From: Bugula neritina
Taxonomy: Eukaryota > Bryozoa > Gymnolaemata > Cheilostomatida > Bugulidae
Assembly (NCBI GenBank): GCA_964035545.1
Contig: OZ037771.1
Location: 6,490,690 to 6,554,689, forward strand
Reading direction: 5' to 3'
DNA: 64,000 nt
Positions 45,201-56,100 of the stretch are shown here, in pieces. The notes beneath the pieces were generated by a model. The model was given only the letters and a program-made list of their open reading frames with translations, was not told the DNA's origin and did no database searches. Position 1 is the stretch's first letter; each line of letters opens with the position of its first letter. The position numbers and the translations under genes were made by a program.

Positions 45201-48200
45201 CTAAACGTAACACACCTGTGTTATACTAGGGCCACCCATCAGATCATTGCTGTTTCTTGCATCATGCACTTGGTGGAGTTAAACACCGGCTTTCCATGGG
45301 TTGATCTCAGATCAATCTCCGCGATATCGATCCATGGAAAGACATCAAAGATCGATCTCAGTCGATCTGAGCTGGTTGGCATGAGATTGATCTGAGTTCG
45401 ATCTCATGCCAATAAGACCATGGAAAGACGCCAGATCGATCTGAGAAGAAGAAAAAGACTGCTCGCTAAAATGTTGTCCGCTAATGAAAATGATTACTTA
45501 TTGTTAATTATTAAGCAAAGTACTTAATAATTACGATAGCCATCTTTTCAGATGCCAAAACTTTGACTTTCAGTACAATGATTAAAAAACTCGATTATAT
45601 AAAATTATAGACGGTAGAAAGTACTAAAAATGGGAGCATTTAAATTGAATTTAAATGACTAGTAAAACCTACTTTCATTAGTTATTTGCAGCGTAATTTA
45701 AAGCCTAACAATCCTGTAAGTTTATGAATAATCTGCAAAACAGCTATTAATTTTATATAAGCTATCAAGCTAAAAAATTAAAGTCAATTATCTTAAATTG
45801 GCCAAATTACTTTACGATAAAAGCTTTTCTGCATATAGTTTATAGCTGGCGTTAAATTTTAGATTACGACAATCTTGTTTTTTATCAGCAGTAGCTTTAA
45901 TCACTTAAATAGGTGAACAAATTATACTATTGAAGTACCCTTCACTTAAGAGGAGGCAACTCCGCGAGATCCATTTGACACTCTCATGGAAAAACCATCG
46001 ATCTGAGCACATTTCTCAGATAGATCTATCTGCTGTTAAAAACAAGATTGTCATAGTCTAAAATTTAACAATCAATCCATGGAAAGCCGGTGAATGTTCA
46101 AGTCATGTAGACTTGAGTACTTGCTGATGACTCAAGTACTTGAAATTTCTTGACTTACTTGACCCATAAACTCTATTTAATAACTTCTATCAATATTTTG
46201 CAATGTTTGTTTTGTTGTCACTAGAAAGTCGTGTACTTTATCGAAAGGTAGTTAAGCCAAGAAACTGGATTTGAATTTATAGGTGGACAAATTTGTCTGG
46301 CATAAAAGCTATAAAACTGATTTATTCTGTTTCAGGTGTCCAGTTCATCTATTCCAGCCTTGCTGTGCTCCTGTGTAGGTCTGGTAAGTTACTATTTGTA
46401 TATATTCTCATTTTACATTTGGGGATTGTGTGCACTTGAACTAAACACTACTCTGTGTCACTTTACCTACACTGGAATAAGCACTATTATGGGTGTGTCA
46501 TTTTGCATATAGTGAAGTCAACACTCTCCAAGGGCACTTAAACTTTTTCTTTTTTCTAGCAGCAATGTTTCCCCATCAATGAGCTTTCTAAATTTCTTAT
46601 AGCACATAATACCAACACTTCCTTCTTGATTATAGCGCATAATACCAACACTTCCTTCTTGATTATAGCACATAGTACCAACACTTCCTTCTTGATTATA
46701 GCGCATAATACCAACACTTCCTTCTTGATTATAGCACATTTAAAATTGTATCTGCTTATAATAGTAATCAATTTTAAGAACAGTGCGTTAGCCCAGTAAT
46801 TTCTTCTATTATGATATGCAAGTACAGCTGGTCCTCTTAGCTCTCAAGTTGTTATAACTAAAGTTGTCTACTTTCTTCATAGTTAAGACAACTCTAAATA
46901 TTTTTTCGTTGCTTTGCACGTCATGACTAATACATTGTCCAGAATGAGTCATGTCTGTGATTAAACAATCACGTTTTGTTGAAGGATTGCAGTCACTTCA
47001 GCAAGTTTTTAATGTTGCAGGTAGCCGGGGTGCTACATCGTAAGAATGTATTTAGAATAAGATCGTCGGCACGGGTTCCCACATTCGTGTCCTGCATACT
47101 ACACCGCTTTCTCGGCCCTCTACTAGATGTCTCAGCCCCTGCTCTACCCAAGCATTACGGTGCTACTCTGGAGCTTCAGAGAATAGAACAGGAAGAGAGA
47201 TTAGAACAAGCCATGCTATTGGCTAATATACAACAAAATAGGTCACAGTTGCTTAGCAACAGGATACGGGACCAGGTAAACTGTTTCCTTTCATTTCATC
47301 ATTTCTTAGTACTAGTCACTTACTCTGGGTTAGTACTACTCACTATGCGTTAGTACTACTCACTATGCGTTGTTAGTACTAGTCACTATGCATTAGTACT
47401 AGTCACTCTGCGTTAGTACTACTCACTTCTCGTTAGTACTAGTCACTTTGCGTTAGTACTAGTCACTCTGCCTTAGTACTAGTCACTCGGTGTTAGTACT
47501 AATCACTCCTCGTTAGTACTAGTCACTTTGCCGTAGTAACTAGTCATTGGACATCTATTGACTATTTTACAGCTATTAAAATTTTCAGTATACTTAATGT
47601 GTTTTAAATTGTATAGTGAACAATACCTATATATTTGACCAAGTATCATTGCTATTTGGAGACTCAAGCTACTCAGTGTCAGGGAAATTCTGTTGACAGA
47701 TGATGGTTCTGTCAACTGGTTGACTGGCTGCCAATTTTCTCATGTCATCGCCTGGTAATAATTTCTACAAATGAGATTTAGCCTCTCTCTGGGCCAAAAG
47801 TAAATCTTCACTTTACTATCAGCTAACTCTGCCTCTCTTTGTAACTGCCCTCTGCACCTGCACCTCTGAGTCAGGGTTTGAAGAAGAGGTCATGTGATTC
47901 GAATGACCTAATGGGGTTTTTGGGCCAAGTTACTCATTCAGTGTTTCCGGAAAAGTTGAACAATAGCTGCAAGAATTGGTACTTTCCTGGTATTCTGCTT
48001 CTGTGACTTGATGCTATGCCAACGGATATAGTTCTGGTCAACAAACACCTTCAAATGATGCATTGCTACTACTATACTATTATATTTGTTGTGGTTTATG
48101 AATAAGTCATTCTACTTTTGGCACAATAAGTTCTTGGCTTGTTGAGTTCTTTTGTCTGGGAATGTTGTTATTGGCTATTTGTGAGGGAGCTGCCAAGATA

Positions 48201-48943
48201 CCTCATTAGAAACCCCACAGGTTGTTGTCAGGTGCTCTGTATGGAGTACAAGCCTAGTACAAGCCTGGTGGTCAGGCTAGAAGCATGTCCAAATTATCAG
48301 GTGCAGGTGGGAGGTCCAAGTTGTTGACCTGCAGTTTTACCTTGAGTAGCTTAAGAATGTTCACCTTGTGTGGGTCAAAAAGTTAAAGGGCAAAGTGAGG
48401 GCAATGAACTTTTAACCTTCACTTTGGGGACACCATAATGGGAAAACTGGATGAGTTTGTCACCAAACTATTTACTGTAAACATATATAGTACTTTGAGC
48501 CACTCCCCTTCGATAAGTAGCATAATGGCGGACAGTGCTTCTTTGACGCCACTCTGGTACATATATCACCCTGGTGTAGGTCAACACTTCAATATATTCA
48601 TTCCTTTCGTCACCACATTCACACGGACATGATTATATATAATACTATTCAGTGTGATGGTTGTGTAGTACAGTCAGTGGTTATGAATATTCATAGTTTT
48701 TTATTTTTGAATTTATTTGTTTAAATTAGAAAGAATACAATTATGTTGCAGAGAAGTCAGTGGTCTGGGGCCCCTCCTAATCTAGCCCAAGATCCACCCG
48801 ATGACCTAATTCAGACCTTAGTTGGCTGCGGATTCACCCGTGAAAGGGCTTCAGAGGCACTAAGGCTCAATAACAGTAATCTTAATCTAGCACTTGACTA
48901 TTTAATTCAAGTACAAGCCAGTGCACCTCCTGGTACACCATAG
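42219..48943 (+). CDS. UBAC2: UBAC2 homologue (rhomboid-like, UBA-domain ER protein)
   Basis: Seven exons: 42219-42383, 42722-42841, 44109-44212, 44781-44901, 46336-46383, 47021-47275 and 48752-48943 (TAG). They close in frame to 334 residues, close to the ~344 of vertebrate UBAC2. The N-terminal 200 residues are hydrophobic, with the family's rhomboid-like segments and the landmark FKKFEKRYGTRKFA (human FRIFERRYGSRKFA). The linker is Gln/Arg/Glu-rich (LELQRIEQEERLEQAML). A C-terminal UBA domain at about residues 288-327 carries the MGF-equivalent CGFTRERASEALRLNN and ends LALDYLI. The known role of the family is a catalytically inactive rhomboid pseudoprotease in the ER membrane that binds ubiquitin chains and ERAD factors such as gp78, AUP1 and FAF2/UBXD8. 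Exon 5 is only 48 bases. Introns carry several mobile elements. Confidence 0.95.
42942..43013 (+). tRNA. tRNA-like sequence (probably a pseudogene or SINE head)
   Basis: 72 bases that fold like a tRNA, with near-perfect internal promoters: A box TGGTGTAGTGG and B box GGTTCGAATCC. Acceptor pairing is TGTCCCT with TGGGGCA (one mismatch plus one G-T). The T stem is TTGGG/CCCAG. The anticodon stem CTTGC/GTAGG encloses a 6-base loop TTGCAA, one base short, with GCA (Cys-like) at the anticodon. The short loop and non-G start argue against a functional tRNA. Confidence 0.45.
43338..43895 (+). mobile_element. tRNA-derived SINE, copy 3, split by a MITE
   Basis: Begins AGGGAGCAGCCATGGTCTAG with A-box-like TGGTCTAGTGG and B-box-like GGGTTCGAGTTTC. 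The body continues to ACGCAGTTC, is interrupted by the TTAA element at 43474-43849, and resumes at GTCCACCTAAAGAGCC, ending near TTCTTGCAGGGAAAAAG. That end corresponds to the CTCTCACAGGGATAG end of copies 1 and 2. It lies in UBAC2 intron 2. Confidence 0.7.
43474..43849. mobile_element. TTAA-flanked MITE nested in a SINE
   Basis: 376 bp between two TTAA tetramers (43470-43473 and 43850-43853). Terminal inverted repeats of about 38 bp: GGTCTGGCCTCACGCTCGTG at the left, and CACGAGTGTGTGGCCAGGCC closing the right arm. The TTAA duplication suggests piggyBac-like mobilisation, but the terminal bases are not the classic CCC, so the superfamily is uncertain. No transposase. Confidence 0.8.
45176..45240 (-). 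repeat. SINE head fragment
   Basis: On the minus strand GGTGGCCCTAGTATAACAC … GGGTTTGAACCCC. This resembles the A-box and B-box spacing of the SINE family, truncated at both ends. It lies in UBAC2 intron 4. Confidence 0.4.
45284..46092. mobile_element. 809-bp DNA element with CACCGGCTTTCCATGG termini
   Basis: Terminal inverted repeats of 22 bp: CACCGGCTTTCCATGGGTTG at the left and, at the right, CAATCCATGGAAAGCCGGTG, with one mismatch. Subterminal regions hold several CATGGAAAGAC and GATCGATCTGAG copies in both orientations. The flanking duplication is not obvious (at most AA). No coding capacity. It lies in UBAC2 intron 4. Confidence 0.7.
46575..46740. repeat. 33-bp minisatellite in UBAC2 intron 5
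   Basis: Five near-identical copies of GATTATAGCGCATAATACCA + ACACTTCCTTCTT. Because the period is divisible by three, open frames run through it on the minus strand. They are artefacts. Confidence 0.95.
47320..47545. repeat. 20-bp minisatellite in UBAC2 intron 6
   Basis: About ten copies of GTTAGTACTAGTCACTCTGC with substitutions, starting about 45 bp after the exon 6 donor. Confidence 0.95.
47546..48751. other. Rest of UBAC2 intron 6
   Basis: About 1.2 kb without recognised genes or RNA. The composition at 47880-48440 is richer in G/C and may be a decayed interspersed repeat, but no terminal structure was seen. Confidence 0.3.
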
Positions 48944-50189
48944 TTGTGTATATTCTATATATTTAAATGATATACATTGCATGCGGTGTATGTATATTTT
49001 ATATCATGTCTAATAATTTATTCTTATATGTATAATACATACTACATTCGATATATATAACAAGCCCTACCTAACTGCAACTTAGCTTAGAGTAGAAGAT
49101 ATGCCCACTAACAGATGAATGGGGAATACAACTCCGACACCCAATATGCTGTTAAAATATGAGTGACTTTCAGATGAGCTGCTATAATGTAGTTGATTTC
49201 TCTAGCATACTAGAAATGCACTTGTACTCAGCTATTCAAGTTTTAATACTTCTAATATCATTAAATAACTATAATTACTGTCACATGTTTCTTAACAGTT
49301 AGCCGTTCAGAGTTACCTGCCCCCCTTTATTTCATTTGCTTAGGTTTTCCGTAAGCAAGTTTGGAGTTGTCTTAACACAAACGTATTCACATTCTTGCGC
49401 CGAGACATCAAGGCGCACATCTAATAACCTGGCACAATCTGCATGCCAGCATCTTTCTCTTCTTACCATAAGATTGTTGATAATCATACAAGTAATAAAA
49501 TTGTGTTTATTTGTATTATCTAAAACACGTTTGTCTTGACCTAGTTCTAGATGTAGACGGAAGTTGCAAAAAGATGCAGTTATATTGTTCATTTCATATG
49601 CAGGAGTTGTGTGTCTCTTGGTTTGGTGCGAGTTAAACATGCAGATAGAATATATCATATATTAATAAGCATTGTCTATAATAGCTAAACCTGCATATAT
49701 CTCAGCAATTAATGTTGTTTCTAATTAGTATTTTATAGACTAAACCCTGTAACAAAACCACTAATACTCCTGTACAAGTCTGTTTATTAATTAACATGAC
49801 TGGGTATTTGCTGTATGCTGTACAAAGTTCATTTTCAGTACCCTAGTAATAAACATGTAAAGTAAAGTGAGTTGTCCGATCCTGAAAATTATTTATTAGA
49901 ATAAAGAGTTAGGATCCCATTAGATCTAATAAAACAGCAGTTAGATTTTAATGAGCAGAAACTGTAAAAATATTCGCAATAATTACTGTACCATGTAAAA
50001 ATGAGAAGTACACCCAAGTTCTAAAACTACTTTGTTTTCTGTGAAACCCTCAGGGAATGTCAAAAATAAAATAATTTTAACTGGCACTGGTATGAAACTA
50101 TTACTGTGCAACGAAAAGGCACAGGTGAATATGAAAATAGTAGGCTGAGCAAATAAGTTGAGATGAGACAACTCTAATATTATGATGAG
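48944..50189. other. Convergent 3' region between UBAC2 and the PDGF/VEGF-like gene
   Basis: No coding content recognised on either strand. A/T-rich, with candidate AATAAA signals on both strands (for example near 49845 on the plus strand). The short ORFs at 49332-49658 show no family features. Confidence 0.5.
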
Positions 50190-53100
50190 TCACTGTATCT
50201 CAATACCACAGAATAAGACATGGGATCTGGTAGGTAGAACGTAATGATATTGACTGGGCACGACTTTACACGATACCTCCACGTCCCTCGAATACTTCAA
50301 TGCAATAGAGATATCGCTAGGACTAACGTCGCCGTCTGCAAGGTCGCGTTGCTGGTCCTCAAATGCCTCGTAGAGTTTTCTGCCAATACGGCTGGTGGAC
50401 TGTTCTAAACCCTCTTCGTGTATCTCATCTAATTTTCTTTCTATTCTACGTTGAAGAGTTAATCTATTGATTTGTTGGGGACTCGTGGTTTGATTATAAA
50501 TTGCATTTGATTGTCTCGCACCTCGCCCTAAAGGTGACTCATTTGTCATACACTCTAGTCTGGCAGCGTGAAACGCTAATTCACTGTCGCACGGCACTGG
50601 GGGACAGTAACTGATGTCGTCAGGGTGTCTTGAATGTCTCCACGTGCTGTCTTCTGTTATATTCCGGCATATTTCATAGTCTATAGCGTTTAATGACTGA
50701 CTAGATAGTCTGGTTTCATTCCACTGTAACCTGAAAAACAGAAATACGTGTAAAAATTCTTCATTGCCATTTTTTATAAATTTCACTGTGAGGTTTCTTT
50801 TTCATACAGGTTAAGTTTAGACATGAATTTTCTGGTAGAGTTTTCCAGTGACTCACTGAGGACAAAGTATGCAAACCGCAAACCTCATTAATGTTGTTTA
50901 CAATACCATTGGTGAAAAATTTCTCACCGTGGTCTCTGATTATCAAAAACATTATGATATATAAATCTACAATATATATGCCATGAATAACTAATGAAGG
51001 ATTATGTGTACTGCTCACTTATATTTGACAGATATATTTGGGTTCCCACAAAGCCGAAACCTACCATCTGTCTTCAAAATATTTTAAAAATTTACAAAAA
51101 CGCTCTCACATTTTTAATCAAGTCCATAAAATATAGAAAAATTGTGGCGCTCAGACAGAAAGAGCCGGATTATTTATGACGACTACAAAGTTGGCAGAGT
51201 TTTATGCAGTTCTACTCTCTTGCAGTTAGAAACTCTTTAGGCATGTTTTCTTATCTAGGACTCAGATTGTATGTTTAAGAATTATCCCCCCTTCGCAGGT
51301 TCAAGCCCTTGGTTGGGTAATTTAGTGAGCTTGAACATCACTCAATTGGCACACTTGAATACCAGAAACATAAATTACAAATATGTATGCTTTGTTAAAT
51401 GAGTAGTAGAAAGAAGGGAGGTGTGGAGGAAAATCAAAGGGACATTGATTTATGAGAGAAATAATGGAATGGGGGGGGGGGGTTCAACTACTTGAGCTTT
51501 TAGTGTTGCACCAAGATGTGACAACACAACACTAAAGTTTCCTGTAATTTCATTCAGAGAATACTCTGTTGTAACTTTATAAAATCATGTTCTTCCGTAC
51601 AAACAAAAGCAGAGCAGTTAATGTAAGCAAACAAAAATGTTGTGTAATTTTCTTTATGCCTAGAATTTAAGCAATAAGTTGATAGTTTTTAAACCATAAA
51701 TAAATGTTAACAAAAGACCTTCGAAAACTGTTGAGCTTTCTAATAACTTTGGCATTTTATGGAAAAACCAGAATAAAATCAAATCTCGCAAAGCATTGCA
51801 TCTCCTTGATAGAGATTCAACATATCTAGAATTATTCATCAAAGCAGTAAAATGGCTGCATTTGATTATAATTAGCAAATATACTGCAAGATCTAGTTTA
51901 AATAATGTTTTATAAATGAAAATTACATAATTATAAATTGTTAGGGATTACCATAAGTATATTATACCAACTGTTACATTTAGTCAGTTGTCTTTTTAAT
52001 AGTACAACAACTCCTTATGTATTTATAGCTCAATAAACCATGAGCACAAAAACCTAAAAGTAAAAATACTGTAACTTCAAAGTTTTAAAAAATTAAATCA
52101 ACTTAATTATAGCTCAACTTCTCTTTGTTGGCTAAAATGACATTTTTAAAGGTTTTAGTTCTCTTCTAACATCATATTCGATAATTTCACTTTAAAATTA
52201 ACTTTTCGATTTTAATGATTTTCAGATTCTAAAAATCAGTATGAATTTTACTCTAAATCAAGTATTTTAACTTGGAAGCAATACTGAAGAGAAAACTCAA
52301 CTACCTTCTACTGCCAGACTGTATTTGTTGACAAAGTTGTTCCTCACCGTCTGCACATTGACATTGACATTGGAACTCCGAGGATAATGTTGGCACGCTG
52401 TTATAAGGCCAAGGACAAACACATCTACAAAAATCCATATAAATTAACTAATGATTTAAAAATCATGGCAAGAAACTAGTAAACAAATGATGAATAGTAT
52501 AAAGGATAAACTGAATGATAGTGAGATAGTCAGAGAGTCGTCCCTAATGCTAATCAAGCTCCATAAACTGATGCTCATCATGGAAGGGGTTGCTGCTATG
52601 CATACAGCCTATACTATATTATGTAAATCTAATGCTAACAAAAACTATCAAAAACATTTCGTCATTGAATATTTAATATAATGAATGTTGAATAATATTT
52701 CAAACACTGACTGTCAATATGAATTACATCATTTGTATTGGTAATACTAGTACGCATAAATAAACATGGTTAAATGTAATATTTGTAATGTTACACTGTC
52801 AATAGAAATGAGTGTTTCGGGATGTGCTTGATGGGAACCAAAGCAAATCATGGCATTGTAATAAAAATACTTCCTGTGCGCATCACATTGGTGTAAAAAT
52901 ACTGCAATATTGAATTCAGAAAAATTGTCTAGTAAGTAAAGCATAGTAAAGCCACAAATTTTTATTGCTGTGCATCTATAGACTGGTGAGGATATGCTGA
53001 AGATGTTATTTCTGCTCTTAATACTGCCTCCCACCTTCCCTCTGGTGGCGTAATTTTAGTGTGAAATGTACTTTTACAAATACTGCTTAGAGTTCCAAAC

Positions 53101-56100
53101 AGTTCAAGACATTTTCTAGTAAATTAGAAGGCCTAGACATGTGGGCAAGTTCAACGTTCTGCCTACTACGTCATGGAGTTCTTATCATCACATATTTATT
53201 TTAATCATCACATAATGCAGTTGTGACATTTGAGTAGTGGAGAAATTGAGATAGCCTTAGTTCTTTAATTTTCTTATTAAATTTTGGTTTATGGTGTAAA
53301 TCATAAATAACTTCTTTTGTCATGCTTCTAGCCTTCTACTCTAGAACACAGGCTTTTCTCAACTGTTGAGGTTGATTGAAAAACAAATGGAGGTAAAGAT
53401 GAATTAATGGAGAGATTGGGAAAACATGTGTGAAAAATGTGGCAAAAGAAGCTATTTTCTCACCTCCTAAGCCCCGACAATTCATAAAGAAAGCCAAAGA
53501 ACTTTGACTATTATAAGTTCTCAATTAATGCACCTAAATGATGCAGCTATTGTGTGATACCTGACACCAGAAAATGTACACAAACAAGATTCTTACGACA
53601 GTGGCCATGTCTAATCATATAATACAATTTAATCTACCTGTACAAACTGTTTTGGAATTTAGTTTAAGGGGAAGTGAGTTTCAACACAACATGAGTTTCC
53701 AAACAAAATGATGAAATTTTAAGCATAATAGAATGTGTATTTATTTATAAGAAGTCTTATTCTGTTTATAAACACCTTGATTCATTCTAATGAATACAGC
53801 TTTACACATGCTACAATGTTTCCTCAATACAAGAACAATTGTGTTGAAGGATATTACAGCAGTCTCTCTCTCAGAGCATCCCTGATTAGTGTGAGCCAAG
53901 TGCATCAGATTAAAAATCAACACGTTGGAAGTGCTAAGCTTTGTAGAAATGAATTGTGTCTAGGTATGCATATATATATTATAATACACTGAGGACAGTG
54001 TGGAACGTTTGCTGGATGATTGCACACCATTTCGCCGCCATATTCCCTTAATCAATGCCAAACATGAAGTGGTTCGTTTTAGAAACTTATTGCAACAACC
54101 GAAAAGCATATGATTATAATAGCTTGTTCATTCACTAACACTTCAAGTTGCTGATTACAATAAACGTTACTGTAAAAGTAATCGTCACAAATTCCCTTAA
54201 CACACAATACCATCTATATCAACTCATGTGCCAAAAATTATTTCATGAGAAACTAGCCGGCCAATAAAAAAAACTTGAAAATAGATTTCAGTGAAATGTG
54301 GAATGCACATTAGCCAATAATAATGAAGCAACATCCTTGCAAAACTATGTGGAAAATGGAGCAAGAATGGCAGCGATGTCACGATGGTCATTTACTGGAC
54401 ACAAAATGTCAGTGATTTAATTTATATGATACCTTTCTATCATCAACAAAACATGATTAATGTATTAAAAATATTAGGATACAGCTTGGCTAAACTAAAT
54501 CTCAACAAACATTCAGTCACCACCTGCCTTGTCTATGCAATCTACTGTGTGCTACTTACTGTTGCAAAACACTAGTATATGAGAATATTGTACACTTTAA
54601 GGAATTTATCCTATGGATATTAATTATATATGTGGTTAGGTTGGAGAGGTCTTTGACCGATAGTTGATTGGTTCTACCAGAAGATTTACCATAGGAGGCC
54701 AGGTCACCCGGAAATTGGTAGATGCAACACAAAATGTTGGGGTCATTGAGTACAGTGGTTCTGGGATGAGGCCTCTGAGTTTGAAGGTTTTAAGTTTGGA
54801 CAATGATGTGTATGCAATTACTACAGTCAGTGACCCCAAACTTTGTGCTGCATCTATCGATGATTCCCAAATCACTCCTTCCAAATTACAGCTTACTATG
54901 TTAGTACTAACCAACGCAGTGCAAAAGAGAATATATTTACTTACAGTAGCCTAGTAGAAATTCAGTTATAGTTATCAACTAATAATAATGTAAATACCTT
55001 TTTCGTGGTCTGGCGCATTCACATTCTGTGTGGTTGACAAAATTTACAGTTTGAATACTAGATTCTCTCTAAAAATGAATATATGATAAAAACAATTAGT
55101 AGTGGAACTAACACAACAAACAAAAATACAATATTATATATACTATACATTACACAATAGAGAATGACAAAAAAATTGAAGTGAAATTTCTATATTATGG
55201 GAAATTATTTGATAGATCATGATAATATATAGAAGTATAAAAATATTGGTAAAATAATTACATTTTGTAGAAAAACAAATTTCATAATTTTATTTTTGTA
55301 ATTATAATTAAATAACCAATACTAAATAAACCATTTAGTATATTGGAAGTGAAAGCCCATAAAACCAATGAAATTGAAATTGGTCAAGATATTTTTCATT
55401 TTCTAATCCGACACTTGTACTAGCTAGCAAAAAATATTGGTAAGCAATTTGTAAAATAAAAAATGTTTACTTTATAGCATTGCTAGAACAATAGGAAATT
55501 TGTGTTCAGGATTTAAGTCTCATTTTATGAATATGATTACAGAGAGAAAAAGGGAGAACAAAAATACCTTCAGCTAAATATGATACAACATACAAGGTAC
55601 AGAACAAATTCAACAAATGTTATTAGCTGCTATTATAACCTGAATTACAATGGGTGTAAACTTGCAACACCATTTTTTCTAATTAAAACTTTTGCTGCAC
55701 TAATTTTTGCTGTGGCTGTAAAAGATTTGTTATAAGGAATGTTATACTGTTCCTTTAGGCTTCAACTAAAAATAAATATTTATACTAATTCTGATGTAAA
55801 GGATTGTCTCAATAGCAGTGTTACAAGTCTAAGTGCCAAGTTATAGCATAGCCTACAGCTATTTGAATAGATGGTAACGAAAATAAGTTATAGCACTTCA
55901 AAGCACACAAAAATCAAATATTTAAAAGTATTTTCGTAGCAATGGTGAGCGTTTATCATGACAAATTTGCATTACTTTCAGTGTTTAAATAACTTTTCAT
56001 TTCATTGGCTAACAAACTGAGCTTTTTTCGGTCAAATTTTACTCCTTCGTTGGGATCAGGAAATGTTTAACCTTTTTATTACTTGGCAAGTGAGTCATTA

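Noticed and set aside
46518-46771. Two ORFs with repeated peptide motifs (CYNQEGSVGIM, IIKKEVLVLCA)
   Set aside because: They are translations of a 33-bp minisatellite whose period is a multiple of three, inside a UBAC2 intron.
54664-54954. 96-codon ORF that looks protein-like
   Set aside because: It runs through both arms of a fold-back element inside an intron. Open frames on both strands are expected from the inverted arms.
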